Of a DNA stretch of 64,000 bases, positions 9,142 through 17,795 are shown in pieces. Location: NCBI GenBank assembly GCA_020829485.1, contig JAIVFU010000029.1:12411-76410 (forward strand), in the 5' to 3' direction. This DNA is from Nostoc sp. CHAB 5834 (GTDB lineage: Bacteria > Cyanobacteriota > Cyanobacteriia > Cyanobacteriales > Nostocaceae). Position 1 is the stretch's first letter. The number at the start of each line of letters is the position of its first letter. The translations under genes and the position numbers were made by a program. The notes under the pieces are model-generated. The model was not told where the DNA came from. It saw nothing but the letters and a program-made list of their open reading frames with translations, and did not search any database.

Positions 9142-10038
9142 TTACGCCACATCAGCCTGTGTTGTTTCAGAATCCTGTTGTGTACTCTCCTGTGTCAGAA
9201 TTGCTGTTGCGTCTAAATTAGGTTTTGGTAAATACTTCATTTCCCAGACTTTGAGCAAAATCAGATATTCGTAGAATGCCTGCAATGTACACCAAGCAAT
9301 TCCGGCGCGTCCATCTAAACATCCACCTAAGAAAAAATACATATATACAAAGCGTAGCAACGGTCTGGCGGGTAAACGCAAAGACAAATCTTTCAGGGCG
9401 CGGCGTTTTTCGACTTCCGATTTGCCAAAGAACAAATCTTGCCAGTTGACCTTTCCCTCTTCTAGTTGATATAGCGTTTCTTGAGCTTCGTCTGTAGAAT
9501 AACGGTTATGCTTGTCAATCCAACGACTCAAACCTTTGCTACAAGTGTAGTGTGGGTATGTCTCTTTTAAAAAGCTAGTTGCACCCTCACAAACTTCCCG
9601 TTCAGTATGACCATAATCTGTAAACCAGACCTTCCCGTGGCAAAAGAGACGCATTTGGTAACGGGGATACTGTGTGCTGTAGCGAATCCAACGATTCATG
9701 AAGATGACACGTTCAGCCACGTAGTAACCTATGTAGTCAGAACTCTGACTTGCCTTTTCGCATTCAGCGAACAGTTCTGGTGTCATGCGCTCGTCAGCTT
9801 CGAGAATGTAAACCCATTCGTGCTTCGGCGGGATAGACTCTAACATCCAGGTGCGTTGGCGGCCGTGGCTTTCAAAAGCGTGTTGAATGACGCGGATGGG
9901 ATAGCGACTGGCGATTTCCACAGTGCGATCGCTACTGCATGAATCCACAACAATAATGTCATCCGATAGCATCGCCGATTCGATACAAGCAGCAATATCT
10001 AACTCTTCGTTATATGTCAGTATGTAAATTGAGAACAT
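9142..10038 (-). CDS. hpsK: Family 2 glycosyltransferase, probable HpsK
   Basis: Inverting GT-A glycosyltransferase of about 298 residues, resembling the WaaE/KdtX-type branch of family 2. The nucleotide-sugar fold is visible from the N-terminus: FSIYILTYNEELDIAACIES, then DDIIVVDSCSSDRT, and the metal-binding acidic motif ILEADERM. There is no signal peptide; a hydrophobic patch (RFVYMYFFLGGCLDG) may bring it to the membrane. It is the last gene of the minus-strand hps cluster, 114 bp after hpsJ. The symbol follows gene order in the N. punctiforme hpsA-K locus as I recall it. The donor and acceptor sugars cannot be read from sequence. Confidence 0.75.
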   Translation of the reverse strand: MFSIYILTYNEELDIAACIESAMLSDDIIVVDSCSSDRTVEIASRYPIRVIQHAFESHGRQRTWMLESIPPKHEWVYILEADERMTPELFAECEKASQSSDYIGYYVAERVIFMNRWIRYSTQYPRYQMRLFCHGKVWFTDYGHTEREVCEGATSFLKETYPHYTCSKGLSRWIDKHNRYSTDEAQETLYQLEEGKVNWQDLFFGKSEVEKRRALKDLSLRLPARPLLRFVYMYFFLGGCLDGRAGIAWCTLQAFYEYLILLKVWEMKYLPKPNLDATAILTQESTQQDSETTQADVA

Positions 10039-10152
10039 TACCCAAGTTTTATAGCGATTTTACTGAGTGATAATTGCCTTTTTATTGTTATTAGCTATTA
10101 GGCGTATGGCAGTATAAGCCTTTAAACGTCCTACTGCCATACCGATAATGGA

Positions 10153-10995
10153 TTAGCGTGCAGCCGCTCTAGGTTTACCACCTTGTACAGCACCCCTACC
10201 TTTTAAGCCTGTCCAGCCGATGATAATGTAACCAATGGACAACAGCAAACTGCTAATCCCAATCCGCAGTCCAGACTTCCAAGCAGTATCTTTAGTTTGT
10301 TTCTCTTCTTCGTCTCTGCGCTGGCGAACTTGGCTCACTTGTTGAGTTCGCAGCGTCTGAATATCTGTTTGTTGTTCAATAGCTTTGTTAAGTACTTGGG
10401 GATCTGTTTTAGCCTTCTTCAGTAACTCTTTGATATTTGCAGGAATTTGAGAGCTTTCAAGCGCTTGCTTATATCTTTGTTCATCTTTGAGGATTTCACT
10501 AAACTGAGCTTTGGTTTGGGTTCGCAGTTGTTCTAATTGAGCTTTTCCTTGCTCAGTATTCAGTTGTGCTTGCAATTGCGATAACCGATTGTTCAGTTGA
10601 ATTTCTGCCTGATCTGCTTTTTGGGCGATGTTGTTGAGTGTTTGAGTCTTAGCTTGATTGACGTTATTAAGGTGCAGGGGAAAAATCAGCAAGAACATCA
10701 ACCCTAAAATACTTGAGAGGATGACGGCCGGAAATCTTAAATCGATACCTTGGGGGCGATCGCTTGCTGCATCAGCACTATCAATCCAATAGGCAGCAAA
10801 CAGCAGCCCCAAACCTACGAGAGGCACAATTCCCCGATCAACTAGCGCTGTTGCTAAGTTAATTTGCCATACTCGATCAGTCGGTTGAAAGGGTAACAAC
10901 AGAATAAAAAAGTCAACGAAAAACGACAAAATGCAAATTATTCCAACTACCTTAAGTGTGAGAGCAGTAGTCACGGAAGCAAAACGGTTAACCAT
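10153..10995 (-). CDS. hpsJ: HpsJ-type membrane/coiled-coil protein
   Basis: Membrane protein of about 280 residues. Visible are two or three N-terminal hydrophobic helices (VVGIICILSFFVDFFILLLP; GIVPLVGLGLLFAAYWI; LSSILGLMFLLIFPLHL), a long Gln/Lys/Glu-rich coiled coil (roughly residues 110-240) and a C-terminal membrane helix with SSLLLSIGYIIIGWTGL. This layout matches the HpsJ family of the hormogonium polysaccharide locus. The exact role is unknown; a scaffold at the polysaccharide secretion site is plausible. The frame opens at a TTG 15 codons earlier, but the ATG at 10995 (MVNRFASVTTALTLK) is favoured. Its tail is basic and Gly/Arg-rich. Confidence 0.7.
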   Translation of the reverse strand: MVNRFASVTTALTLKVVGIICILSFFVDFFILLLPFQPTDRVWQINLATALVDRGIVPLVGLGLLFAAYWIDSADAASDRPQGIDLRFPAVILSSILGLMFLLIFPLHLNNVNQAKTQTLNNIAQKADQAEIQLNNRLSQLQAQLNTEQGKAQLEQLRTQTKAQFSEILKDEQRYKQALESSQIPANIKELLKKAKTDPQVLNKAIEQQTDIQTLRTQQVSQVRQRRDEEEKQTKDTAWKSGLRIGISSLLLSIGYIIIGWTGLKGRGAVQGGKPRAAAR

Positions 10996-11040
10996 AATTT
11001 TTTGAACTGGCGGTGAATACAAATGATTTTCATATTTCAA

Positions 11041-11304
11041 CTTACTTGAATATTGTGCCCATGACTCTAACTGTTGTGTAGAAACATAAAGCAGATGCAG
11101 TACTGCTTAACGCTCTCTGCCTCTTGGTTTTCAACTAGGCCACAGTAACATTTGTTATGTACAGTGTCTTCAGGAAAATTATAGTATTTTAAAATACAAA
11201 CATGATGCGGTTCTGTAGGAAAAGACTGATTAATTACCCGATTTACCTTATTACAGTTCTCAATCGGTCGTAATATAGACATATTGTAGTACTACACAAA
11301 TTTG
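11041..11304. other. Spacer between hpsJ and the family B element
   Basis: Together with the element at 11305-11507 it separates hpsI from hpsJ by more than 500 bp. A minus-strand frame of 71 codons (11067-11282) is open, but it has no ribosome-binding site and an unremarkable composition; I do not call it. Confidence 0.3.
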
Positions 11305-11507
11305 CATTTGTGTCAACTTAACGTAAAAGCAAGGAACTGAAGTTCCTCTCTTATAGCGAAAGTCATCTCAGAGATGACTAAATATAGCCAAAAATCTTTA
11401 GTCTACTTCAGTAGACTTTAGCTATTAGCCTTGGAATTTATTCCCAGGCGGGTGAGGAAGCCAACAGTTAAGCTATTTCTAGCCTCAGTTGACACCAATG
11501 ACAAATG
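11305..11507. repeat. MITE-like element, family B, copy 2
   Basis: The ends catttgtgtcaacttaac and gttgacaccaatgacaaatg are inverted copies. Inside are the same hairpin modules as at 2286-2533: agcaaggaactgaagttcct, a tctcagagatga palindrome, tagtctacttcagtagac, and ggaatttattcc next to aggcggg. Confidence 0.65.
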
Positions 11508-11555
11508 TGAGATCCTAGTATGTTTTGCATCCATATAAAAATCGCTATATTTCCC

Positions 11556-12203
11556 TTATTTTTCCATCTTTCTTGCAAGGGCTTGTTCCCAAATCGGCAG
11601 ATCCTCCGGTCGGTCAACATCAGCTAAAGGCGACAAGTTCACATAAGATAAATTAAGTTTCTGGGCAATGTCCACGGTTTTCTGGAATACTTGAGCAGTT
11701 CCCCACTCGATGTTAACGAATAACTCCGGGATGGGTTGCCGCAACCCAATTAAGTAATATCCACCGTCGATCGCAGGGCCAAGTACTAAGTCAAAGGTGT
11801 GTAACTTCTCAAAGGCTGTCTCTAAAATCTGAGCATTGACTCCAGGACAATCTGTACCGATGATAATTACTTTTGTGGCATCAGATTCAAAAGCCTCGAA
11901 AAGCGATCGCGCCATCCGCGAACCTAAATCCCCTTCACCTTGAGACTGGTAAACCAAATCCAACCCCAGCCAGTCTTGCATAAGTTGCGAATCGCCACCA
12001 GCAAACCGCACTTCCACAGATATGGCAATGACTTTTTGCAATTCTTGAACCTGAAATATGGTATATTCAGTCATCTGGCGTTGAAGATTGGCAGCACCAA
12101 CAGTCCCCAAAGCAGGTATCAGTCTGGTTTTAGTCTTCCCTGGTTCTGGATAACGAGTGAAAATAATCAAGTGCTGTTTTGAGATTGCTGGTAAGTTCAG
12201 CAC
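11556..12203 (-). CDS. hpsI: TIGR04282/DUF2064-type glycosyltransferase, HpsI position
   Basis: A 215-residue GT-A-like nucleotidyl/glycosyltransferase. The N-terminal signature IIFTRYPEPGKTKTRLIPAL is the phosphate-binding loop of this family. It is followed by VIIIGTDCPG (metal-binding Asp) and LGPAIDGGYYLIGL, all typical of DUF2064/TIGR04282 proteins. Members are often annotated as arsenosugar glycosyltransferases, but here the context is polysaccharide synthesis. GTG start at 12203; hpsH ends 32 bp upstream, so the two are probably co-transcribed. A role in supplying or transferring a sugar for the hormogonium polysaccharide is inferred from location. Confidence 0.75.
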   Translation of the reverse strand: MLNLPAISKQHLIIFTRYPEPGKTKTRLIPALGTVGAANLQRQMTEYTIFQVQELQKVIAISVEVRFAGGDSQLMQDWLGLDLVYQSQGEGDLGSRMARSLFEAFESDATKVIIIGTDCPGVNAQILETAFEKLHTFDLVLGPAIDGGYYLIGLRQPIPELFVNIEWGTAQVFQKTVDIAQKLNLSYVNLSPLADVDRPEDLPIWEQALARKMEK

Positions 12204-12235
12204 ACAATACCTTATTTGAATAAACTAAGAATATC

Positions 12236-12799
12236 TTAATAGCAATACTTACCGTTTTCGGCAGTAGCATTATCTTTGCCCATTCGCATTGCTCCTAAAA
12301 TCGTAGAAACAATCACGCAACGCTTAGTTTTACCGCCAGACTTACTCGATAGCGCTATCCGTCCTAAATCTTTAGCGTTACCTCTGTAGTCAAATCTAAC
12401 TTCTTGTACAGTACTGAGTGATGGTTGGAAGTTTGTCTCAGAATCAAAGCGCACATTGGTATCTAAGTTATTCCAGTTAGCGTCAGATGGGTTTACTGTA
12501 GCAGGATGAACCGCCCATTGAATAATGCCGTTTTGCTCCCGAAAGCTGGCTTGCCAAGTCAACTTTTCCTTACTGGCTTGGCTTTGGGCTTGGCGCATAG
12601 CATAGTAAACCTCGTTTTGGGCAGTGTTGAGACGGCGAGTTTCCACAAAAGCCAGCCAGTTAGGTATTGCCAACGTGGCTAATATACCAATTAATGAAAC
12701 AACTACTAAAGTTTCTAATAGTGTAAAACCACTACTGGAATCCTTATTCAAGATATTTTTTGAATTAACTAGAGATAGTAACTGCACCCGCATATCCAT
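12236..12799 (-). CDS. hpsH: GspH-like pseudopilin HpsH
   Basis: Type II-secretion-like pseudopilin of 187 residues. A prepilin peptidase site is clear: SSSG|FTLLETLVVVSLIG, with Gly24 at -1, Phe25 at +1 and the conserved Glu at +5. One hydrophobic helix (about 25-45) follows, then ending IPNWLAFVETRRLNTAQNEV as in GspH-type pilins. The C-terminal globular part contains a Cys pair (CVIV and the terminal CY). The start at 12799 lies inside hpsG (35-bp overlap), indicating translational coupling. It is expected to form part of the pilus-like apparatus that exports the hormogonium polysaccharide. Confidence 0.85.
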   Translation of the reverse strand: MDMRVQLLSLVNSKNILNKDSSSGFTLLETLVVVSLIGILATLAIPNWLAFVETRRLNTAQNEVYYAMRQAQSQASKEKLTWQASFREQNGIIQWAVHPATVNPSDANWNNLDTNVRFDSETNFQPSLSTVQEVRFDYRGNAKDLGRIALSSKSGGKTKRCVIVSTILGAMRMGKDNATAENGKYCY

Positions 12800-13847
12800 T
12801 TTTGTCTTCCGATCGCTTTTTAATTACCCAGCCGTTGAGCAATATTTCAGTTTTTTGCCTGTTTACTTCGCGCTGCTTAGTAATATTGTCTAACAAGGTT
12901 GGCACTATAAGGATTATGAAAATTTTCAGTGAAAGTTTTAAGGTGAAATTTATATTCTGAAGTCTTGAAGAGTCATAAAGAAAATACTTCCACAAAAATA
13001 TAACAGCTGCTAAACCTTTTTTTTTGTTAAAGGGCTTTTGTAGCGCTTTGCAGGTTAAGTATTTGTATAAATTTGCTATGCTTATATTCCAATTATGCTT
13101 TAGTGTCGAACGCGCAGGAGCGTCTTGTAGAGAGGATTTTTCCTTGTAAGCTCTCTCAAGCACTTGCAAGCAGGATTTTTCCTGTCTGACAAGATTGGAA
13201 GAAACTGAATTAGAACTTATGCGATATAAGATTTGTACAGATGGCACACATATAAAATCAAACTTAGAAGCTAATCGCAGCCACATATCCCAATCCTGAG
13301 CCGCACACAGAGATTCGTCAAAGCCACCTAATGTAATTAAAGATTTTCTACAAATTAAAGGATTGGAGCCATTCTCTAGAAAGTTATTTAATAACAAATT
13401 GTCATAAACATTTCCATTTAGATTAACGCGCTTGCCTGAAAGTATGAATTCACCATTTTCATCAATATAATCAGTCCAGCTGTAAGCAACTTTTGCAGTA
13501 ATGTTTTCTTGCAGAGCCTTTAACTGAGAATGAAGTTTATCAGGTGTCCAAAGATCATCTGCATCTAAGAAACTAACAAATTCTCCAACTGCAAGGTGTA
13601 GCCCTCGGTTACGGCTGACGTTACCGCCAGCATTAGGGTAAGAAAATACTTTAATTCGTGAGTCTTTAATTTCTGCAATAACTTCTATTGTTGAGTCTTG
13701 CGAACCATCATTAATTACAATTAATTCTAGGTCATAAAAAGTTTGATTTAAAACAGATTTAATTGTATGTTTAATAGTTTTTTCACTATTATAAGCAGGG
13801 ATTATTACAGAAATTTTTGGCGATTTTCTGCTCGTATATTTAATCAT
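12765..13847 (-). CDS. hpsG: Family 2 glycosyltransferase HpsG
   Basis: A 360-residue family 2 GT-A glycosyltransferase. It opens with KISVIIPAYNSEKTIKHTIK, then LELIVINDGSQDSTIEVI, the SRNRGL acceptor/nucleotide loop and the DxD motif FLDADDLWTPDKL. A CAAQDWDMWLR segment matches the ED-like catalytic region. The C-terminal third has a hydrophobic stretch near LKIFIILIVPTLL that may anchor it. One base separates it from hpsF upstream, and hpsH overlaps its 3' end, so E-F-G-H form a tight operon. Sugar specificity unknown. Confidence 0.82.
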   Translation of the reverse strand: MIKYTSRKSPKISVIIPAYNSEKTIKHTIKSVLNQTFYDLELIVINDGSQDSTIEVIAEIKDSRIKVFSYPNAGGNVSRNRGLHLAVGEFVSFLDADDLWTPDKLHSQLKALQENITAKVAYSWTDYIDENGEFILSGKRVNLNGNVYDNLLLNNFLENGSNPLICRKSLITLGGFDESLCAAQDWDMWLRLASKFDFICVPSVQILYRISSNSVSSNLVRQEKSCLQVLERAYKEKSSLQDAPARSTLKHNWNISIANLYKYLTCKALQKPFNKKKGLAAVIFLWKYFLYDSSRLQNINFTLKLSLKIFIILIVPTLLDNITKQREVNRQKTEILLNGWVIKKRSEDKNGYAGAVTISS

Positions 13848-13848
13848 T

Positions 13849-14841
13849 CTATTGAGCTATTTGATTTTTTAATACTCTGCCTAAATTACATTTAAAGTAG
13901 TAAAAAGGACTCATCATACTAGCCAAATAAAACTCCATTTCAAAACTTGGAATTAGATTATTTTTAAATTGCCCTCTATACTGAATGAGATGTTGTAATA
14001 CTCGGCGTAAATTCCCTAAGATAGTTTTCACAAAAAGTATCGGTTTTTGCCAATTTTTAGTATTTATCAAGCGTAACTGGAAAATACACAAGCCACAGCC
14101 GCGTGCCAAAGTTAGCAGGTAATCTCTCTCAAGTCGCCAATGTGGTATTTGATGATAAGTATGCATGGTAGGGTTATACCAAATTTGCCAGCCTGCATAA
14201 TGTATATAAAGCAATGGTTCATAGTCATCACCCTGCACCAAAATACCAGGTAACTTGCCACTCAAATTAGGTCGTTCTGGTACATTTTCAAGCCATGCTT
14301 TTTTCCTGACAACAAGTGCTGCACCAGGAGGAAGTCTTAAATTGTCTGCATCAAATAAATGTGGATTTGAGCCATGTTCTCTGATAGCTAAAAAAGCTTG
14401 AATTCTTTCAAAGTTTTCTGGCGGGTTTACTTCAAAATCACCATGAATTTGTCCACTCCAAGCACCTGCTTGAGGATGCTCCAATCCAAAGCTATATGCT
14501 TCTGATAACCAATCAGGTGCAGGTAAGTTATCATCATCTAAAAATGCGATTAGCTGCCCTCTGGCTTCACGCACTGCCCGCAGTCGGGCAAAAGCTGCTC
14601 CCTGTTCGGTTTCTAAAAAATATCTTAAATGACAGTTTCCATCATATATTTTTTGGTATTTCTGGATGATTTCGGATGTGTTATCAGAACTATTGTTATC
14701 TACAATAATAATTTCCCAGTTAAGTTGTTCTACTCCTCTCTGTCCTAAGAGTTTATCTAAAATTTTAGGTAAGCGATTTGCCCCATTATATGCAGGAATA
14801 GCTACGCTAACATCTAAATTTTCAATGGCTAATTCAGTCAT
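13849..14841 (-). CDS. hpsF: Family 2 glycosyltransferase HpsF
   Basis: A 330-residue family 2 glycosyltransferase, clearly a paralogue of the next gene (hpsE): both share VAIP(A/T)YNG..RLP, WEIIVVDNNS(S/T)DNT, QGAA(F/Y)AR, IAFLDDDN/IGFLDDDN and the ...HQIPHWRLERDYL / HKIPKFRLQKDYL block. The acidic DDDN motif supplies the metal ligands. No signal peptide. It begins 17 bp after hpsE and ends one base before hpsG. The pair probably arose by tandem duplication and adds successive sugars to the same polymer (inference). Confidence 0.82.
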   Translation of the reverse strand: MTELAIENLDVSVAIPAYNGANRLPKILDKLLGQRGVEQLNWEIIIVDNNSSDNTSEIIQKYQKIYDGNCHLRYFLETEQGAAFARLRAVREARGQLIAFLDDDNLPAPDWLSEAYSFGLEHPQAGAWSGQIHGDFEVNPPENFERIQAFLAIREHGSNPHLFDADNLRLPPGAALVVRKKAWLENVPERPNLSGKLPGILVQGDDYEPLLYIHYAGWQIWYNPTMHTYHQIPHWRLERDYLLTLARGCGLCIFQLRLINTKNWQKPILFVKTILGNLRRVLQHLIQYRGQFKNNLIPSFEMEFYLASMMSPFYYFKCNLGRVLKNQIAQ

Positions 14842-14858
14842 AATATCTAATGTTTTGA

Positions 14859-15818
14859 TTATTTTTTAAAGTATCCATTTTTCCAAAGATAAAAAGGGCT
14901 AATGAAACTACTTAAAAAAAGTTCCATTTCGCAAGCAAGTACCAAATCTTGCTTTAGCTTAGTCCGATATTTGAGTAAATGTAAAACAATTTTACGCAGG
15001 TCATTTATCATATAAATTAAAACAGCAACAGGTCTATAGACCTGTTTGATATTTACCATTCTAGTTACATAACGGCTAAGTCCAATACCTCGGAAAAACG
15101 GAATTAAATAATCTTTTTGCAAACGAAATTTGGGGATTTTGTGAGAAATTTCCATTTCTGGGTTATACCAAATCTCCCATCCTGATTTTTGGATATAAGA
15201 CAACATTTCTAAGTCTTCACTGGTAAGCATATTGCCTTTAACTCTGCCAGTTAAAATAGGCTTATCTGGTACACTTTTAACCCAAGCTTGTTTACGGACA
15301 ACAAGTCCGGCAGAGGGAGGTAGTAATTTTTTGGCTGCTTCATATAATAGCGGTAAATTACCTCGCTCTGTAATTGCCAAGAATGGAGCAATTCGCTGAA
15401 AGTTTTCTGGTGGTTCTACTTCCCAGTCAGGATGAATTTGGCTCGCATAAGCTCCCGCCTTAGGATATTTTTCACCAAAAGCATAAGCTGCGGATACCCA
15501 ATTTGATACTGGGTAGTTGTCATCATCTAGAAAACCTATGAATTTACCTTTAGCTTCTGCAACTGCCGTTTTTCGGGCATAAGCTGCTCCCTGTCGCGCT
15601 TCAAAGCAATACTTTAAAGGGTAAGGACACTGCCAATTTTTTTGATAGGTTTGAACAACTTTAGCTGTGTTATCAGTGCTGTTGTTGTCTACAACTATAA
15701 TTTCCCAAGTTAAATTTTCGGTGTGAAGTTGGTTTTGTAGCCGTTCTAGTAGTTCAGGCAAACGACTTTCACCGTTATAAGTTGGGATAGCTACAGTAAA
15801 GTCAAGGTTTTCAGTCAT
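14859..15818 (-). CDS. hpsE: Family 2 glycosyltransferase HpsE
   Basis: A 319-residue family 2 glycosyltransferase. Seen in order: FTVAIPTYNGESRLPELLER (Rossmann-like start), TWEIIVVDNNSTDNTAKVV, ARQGAAYARK, the metal-binding FLDDDNYPV, and a C-terminal amphipathic/basic region (residues about 230-310) likely to touch the membrane. It matches the protein named hormogonium polysaccharide glycosyltransferase HpsE. It follows hpsD after a 187-bp gap and starts the compact E-F-G-H group. The preceding gap is large enough for an internal promoter, though none is evident by eye. Confidence 0.85.
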   Translation of the reverse strand: MTENLDFTVAIPTYNGESRLPELLERLQNQLHTENLTWEIIVVDNNSTDNTAKVVQTYQKNWQCPYPLKYCFEARQGAAYARKTAVAEAKGKFIGFLDDDNYPVSNWVSAAYAFGEKYPKAGAYASQIHPDWEVEPPENFQRIAPFLAITERGNLPLLYEAAKKLLPPSAGLVVRKQAWVKSVPDKPILTGRVKGNMLTSEDLEMLSYIQKSGWEIWYNPEMEISHKIPKFRLQKDYLIPFFRGIGLSRYVTRMVNIKQVYRPVAVLIYMINDLRKIVLHLLKYRTKLKQDLVLACEMELFLSSFISPFYLWKNGYFKK

Positions 15819-16005
15819 TTGACAAAAGGAATATTTTTGATTAGGACGCTTTTTATATGTTCAGCCAATGGCTAATTTATCAGCGACTCTTAAATAAATC
15901 TATCAAACATGAAAACTGCACCTGATATCTTAATTTTGCTATCAACGTGCAGTTTTATATACAGTATTATTACTTATTTTTATAAAAAATTACTATAAAA
16001 ATTAC

Positions 16006-16701
16006 TTAGTCGCAGTTGGGGGAGCCTTTTGCTGTGATCATTGAGCCTAAGAGAGTTTTCACAATGACGCATCGCTTTACGCTACTAGCCAATGTAGAAT
16101 TTGCAGAGCTTGGTACAGCTACCACTATTTTTAACCCAGGTGGCTCTGTCGAAGGGGCTATAGGTGTTCCAAAGCTTGCATTGGGTAAAGCCCCCATATA
16201 GTCAAAGGTAATTTTTGTTGATGCACTTAAAGTGTAAGAGACAGATGAACCAGCAGTGTTTTGACTGGTGAGATTTGCACCTAGCAGAAATTTATCAGAG
16301 CTAACTCCTACATCCGCTCCTAGAGGTTTCCATGTAGGGCTTCCAGCATTGGTATTATAAACAGCAACCTCTATATTTTGGGTTGTGGTATTTTTCTGAA
16401 AACTGACAGTGTAACTAAGTTTTTTGTTTTTAGCTTCGCGCTGTGCTTCTTGCAGTGAGGCTAAAACGGCATCGTTAGCCTTATTTACCTTCTGTCGATT
16501 TACAAAGGCAAGCCAACTAGGAGCTGCGATCGCTGCTAAAATTCCAATCATCACCATCACTACGATTAATTCCAGCAAGGTAAAGCCAGCATCTTGTTGG
16601 GTGCATCCACAAGCATAGCGTAGTCTGTGAATTAAAAATCGCTGTTTACTGGTTTCATTTCTACTGTTTGGGTTAAATAACTTCAAACTTAACTTTCCCA
16701 T
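16006..16701 (-). CDS. hpsD: Pseudopilin HpsD
   Basis: A 231-residue pseudopilin. An unusually long leader (39 residues, with a CGC motif) precedes the cleavage site DAG|FTLLELIVVMVMIGILAA, with Gly39 at -1 and Glu at +5. The hydrophobic helix ends in APSWLAFVNRQKVNKANDAV, the GspH-like signature also seen in HpsH. The globular domain is Ser/Thr-rich and contains VKRCVIVKTLLGSM, repeated almost identically in HpsH (CVIVSTILGAM), so the two are paralogues. Start ATG at 16701, 38 bp after hpsC ends. Expected product: a minor pilin of the polysaccharide export pilus. Confidence 0.85.
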   Translation of the reverse strand: MGKLSLKLFNPNSRNETSKQRFLIHRLRYACGCTQQDAGFTLLELIVVMVMIGILAAIAAPSWLAFVNRQKVNKANDAVLASLQEAQREAKNKKLSYTVSFQKNTTTQNIEVAVYNTNAGSPTWKPLGADVGVSSDKFLLGANLTSQNTAGSSVSYTLSASTKITFDYMGALPNASFGTPIAPSTEPPGLKIVVAVPSSANSTLASSVKRCVIVKTLLGSMITAKGSPNCD

Positions 16702-16739
16702 AATTTGCTGCCATTAATTAATTCCTTAAATTTTCAGCA

Positions 16740-17729
16740 CTATTTAGTAAATAAGTATCCGCGCCCTTGTACTCGTATACTTGCACTTGGAAAATAAGTT
16801 TTGTTGGTATCTATGTAATTAAAGTTATTGCTTTGTAAACGTGCGAGTGCATTGCCTCGTAAAGTTACCTGCGCTGTTGTGTTAACCCTATCAATACACG
16901 CATAGAAACCAGTCATTTTATACGTATTACGAGTATTAAAACTAGCTGTATTTGGTGGTACTGTTAACTGTGCGTTGATAACAGAGTCAGTAGAACATAC
17001 TACTCGTGGTGGCGCTGGTGGTGTATCATCAGTTTTGCTTTGATCAATAAAGTCAACAAGTACTGTGGCATCGGCAGTATAAGTTTCTGTGGCTTTTACC
17101 CAAGCATTCATTTTGTCTTTGATAGTCCCTACTCCATCCAGCTTAAATAGGGTAAAACCTGGACTAGGACAATTACCACTAATATATTTGCCAGTATAGC
17201 CAGTACAATCAACACCAGTACTAGCTGGTACACCATCCTTAATTTGCCATCTCGCAATCCGAGCTGCATTAGACCAAGTAGAACTAGAAGTAGCGTCTTT
17301 AATTAAATAATAGGCAACCAATGAGTACACAAACGTGTCATCTTTTTCGGTTCCTGTAATTGTAAGTGCTTGGCTAACTATTTCTCGTTTCCAAAAGACA
17401 AGAACAGGAACTCTATCTGTTGCGCTCGAATTAGGTAATTGATTTTTGATAGCTTCAATTCCGTCAGCATCATAAATATAAATTGCCTGTTGTAAATCAC
17501 GGGCAATATAATCTAACGCAGCTTGAATTTCTTGCTCAGAATTTGCCTTTGCTTGCTCCTTTCGGTCTGTGTCCATAATATTAACCATGAAGCCTAGCAA
17601 CGGAGTGATGATGAGGAATGCCAGGATCATGGCAATCAACAATTCAATCATGGTAAAACCGTTAACTTGCTGAACTAGCCTAGAGCGTTTTAGCTGGCTT
17701 TTTAGTAAGAATTTTAGTGTACTCACCAT
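16740..17729 (-). CDS. hpsC: Pseudopilin HpsC
   Basis: A 329-residue pseudopilin of the GspJ/PilW-like size class. Processing motif VNG|FTMIELLIAMILAFLII: Gly24 at -1, Phe25 at +1, Glu29 at +5. It is followed by a conserved coiled segment DRKEQAKANSEQEIQAALDY and the IARDLQQAIYIYD motif typical of PilW-like minor pilins. Four or more Cys in the distal domain could form disulphides outside the membrane. It lies 66 bp after hpsB and 38 bp before hpsD, forming a pilin triplet. Confidence 0.85.
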   Translation of the reverse strand: MVSTLKFLLKSQLKRSRLVQQVNGFTMIELLIAMILAFLIITPLLGFMVNIMDTDRKEQAKANSEQEIQAALDYIARDLQQAIYIYDADGIEAIKNQLPNSSATDRVPVLVFWKREIVSQALTITGTEKDDTFVYSLVAYYLIKDATSSSTWSNAARIARWQIKDGVPASTGVDCTGYTGKYISGNCPSPGFTLFKLDGVGTIKDKMNAWVKATETYTADATVLVDFIDQSKTDDTPPAPPRVVCSTDSVINAQLTVPPNTASFNTRNTYKMTGFYACIDRVNTTAQVTLRGNALARLQSNNFNYIDTNKTYFPSASIRVQGRGYLFTK

Positions 17730-17795
17730 ATTGTGGTATTCTCTTTAGTGATAAATGCACAGTGAGCATTGCATAATCTGAAACTGCCTAGTTTT

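Noticed and set aside
8974..9216. Plus-strand 80-codon frame overlapping the hpsK 3' end
   Set aside because: It overlaps a well-supported glycosyltransferase on the other strand and has no protein-like features.
11067..11282. Minus-strand 71-codon frame between hpsI and hpsJ
   Set aside because: No ribosome-binding site, AT-driven composition, no recognisable motif; lies beside a family B element.
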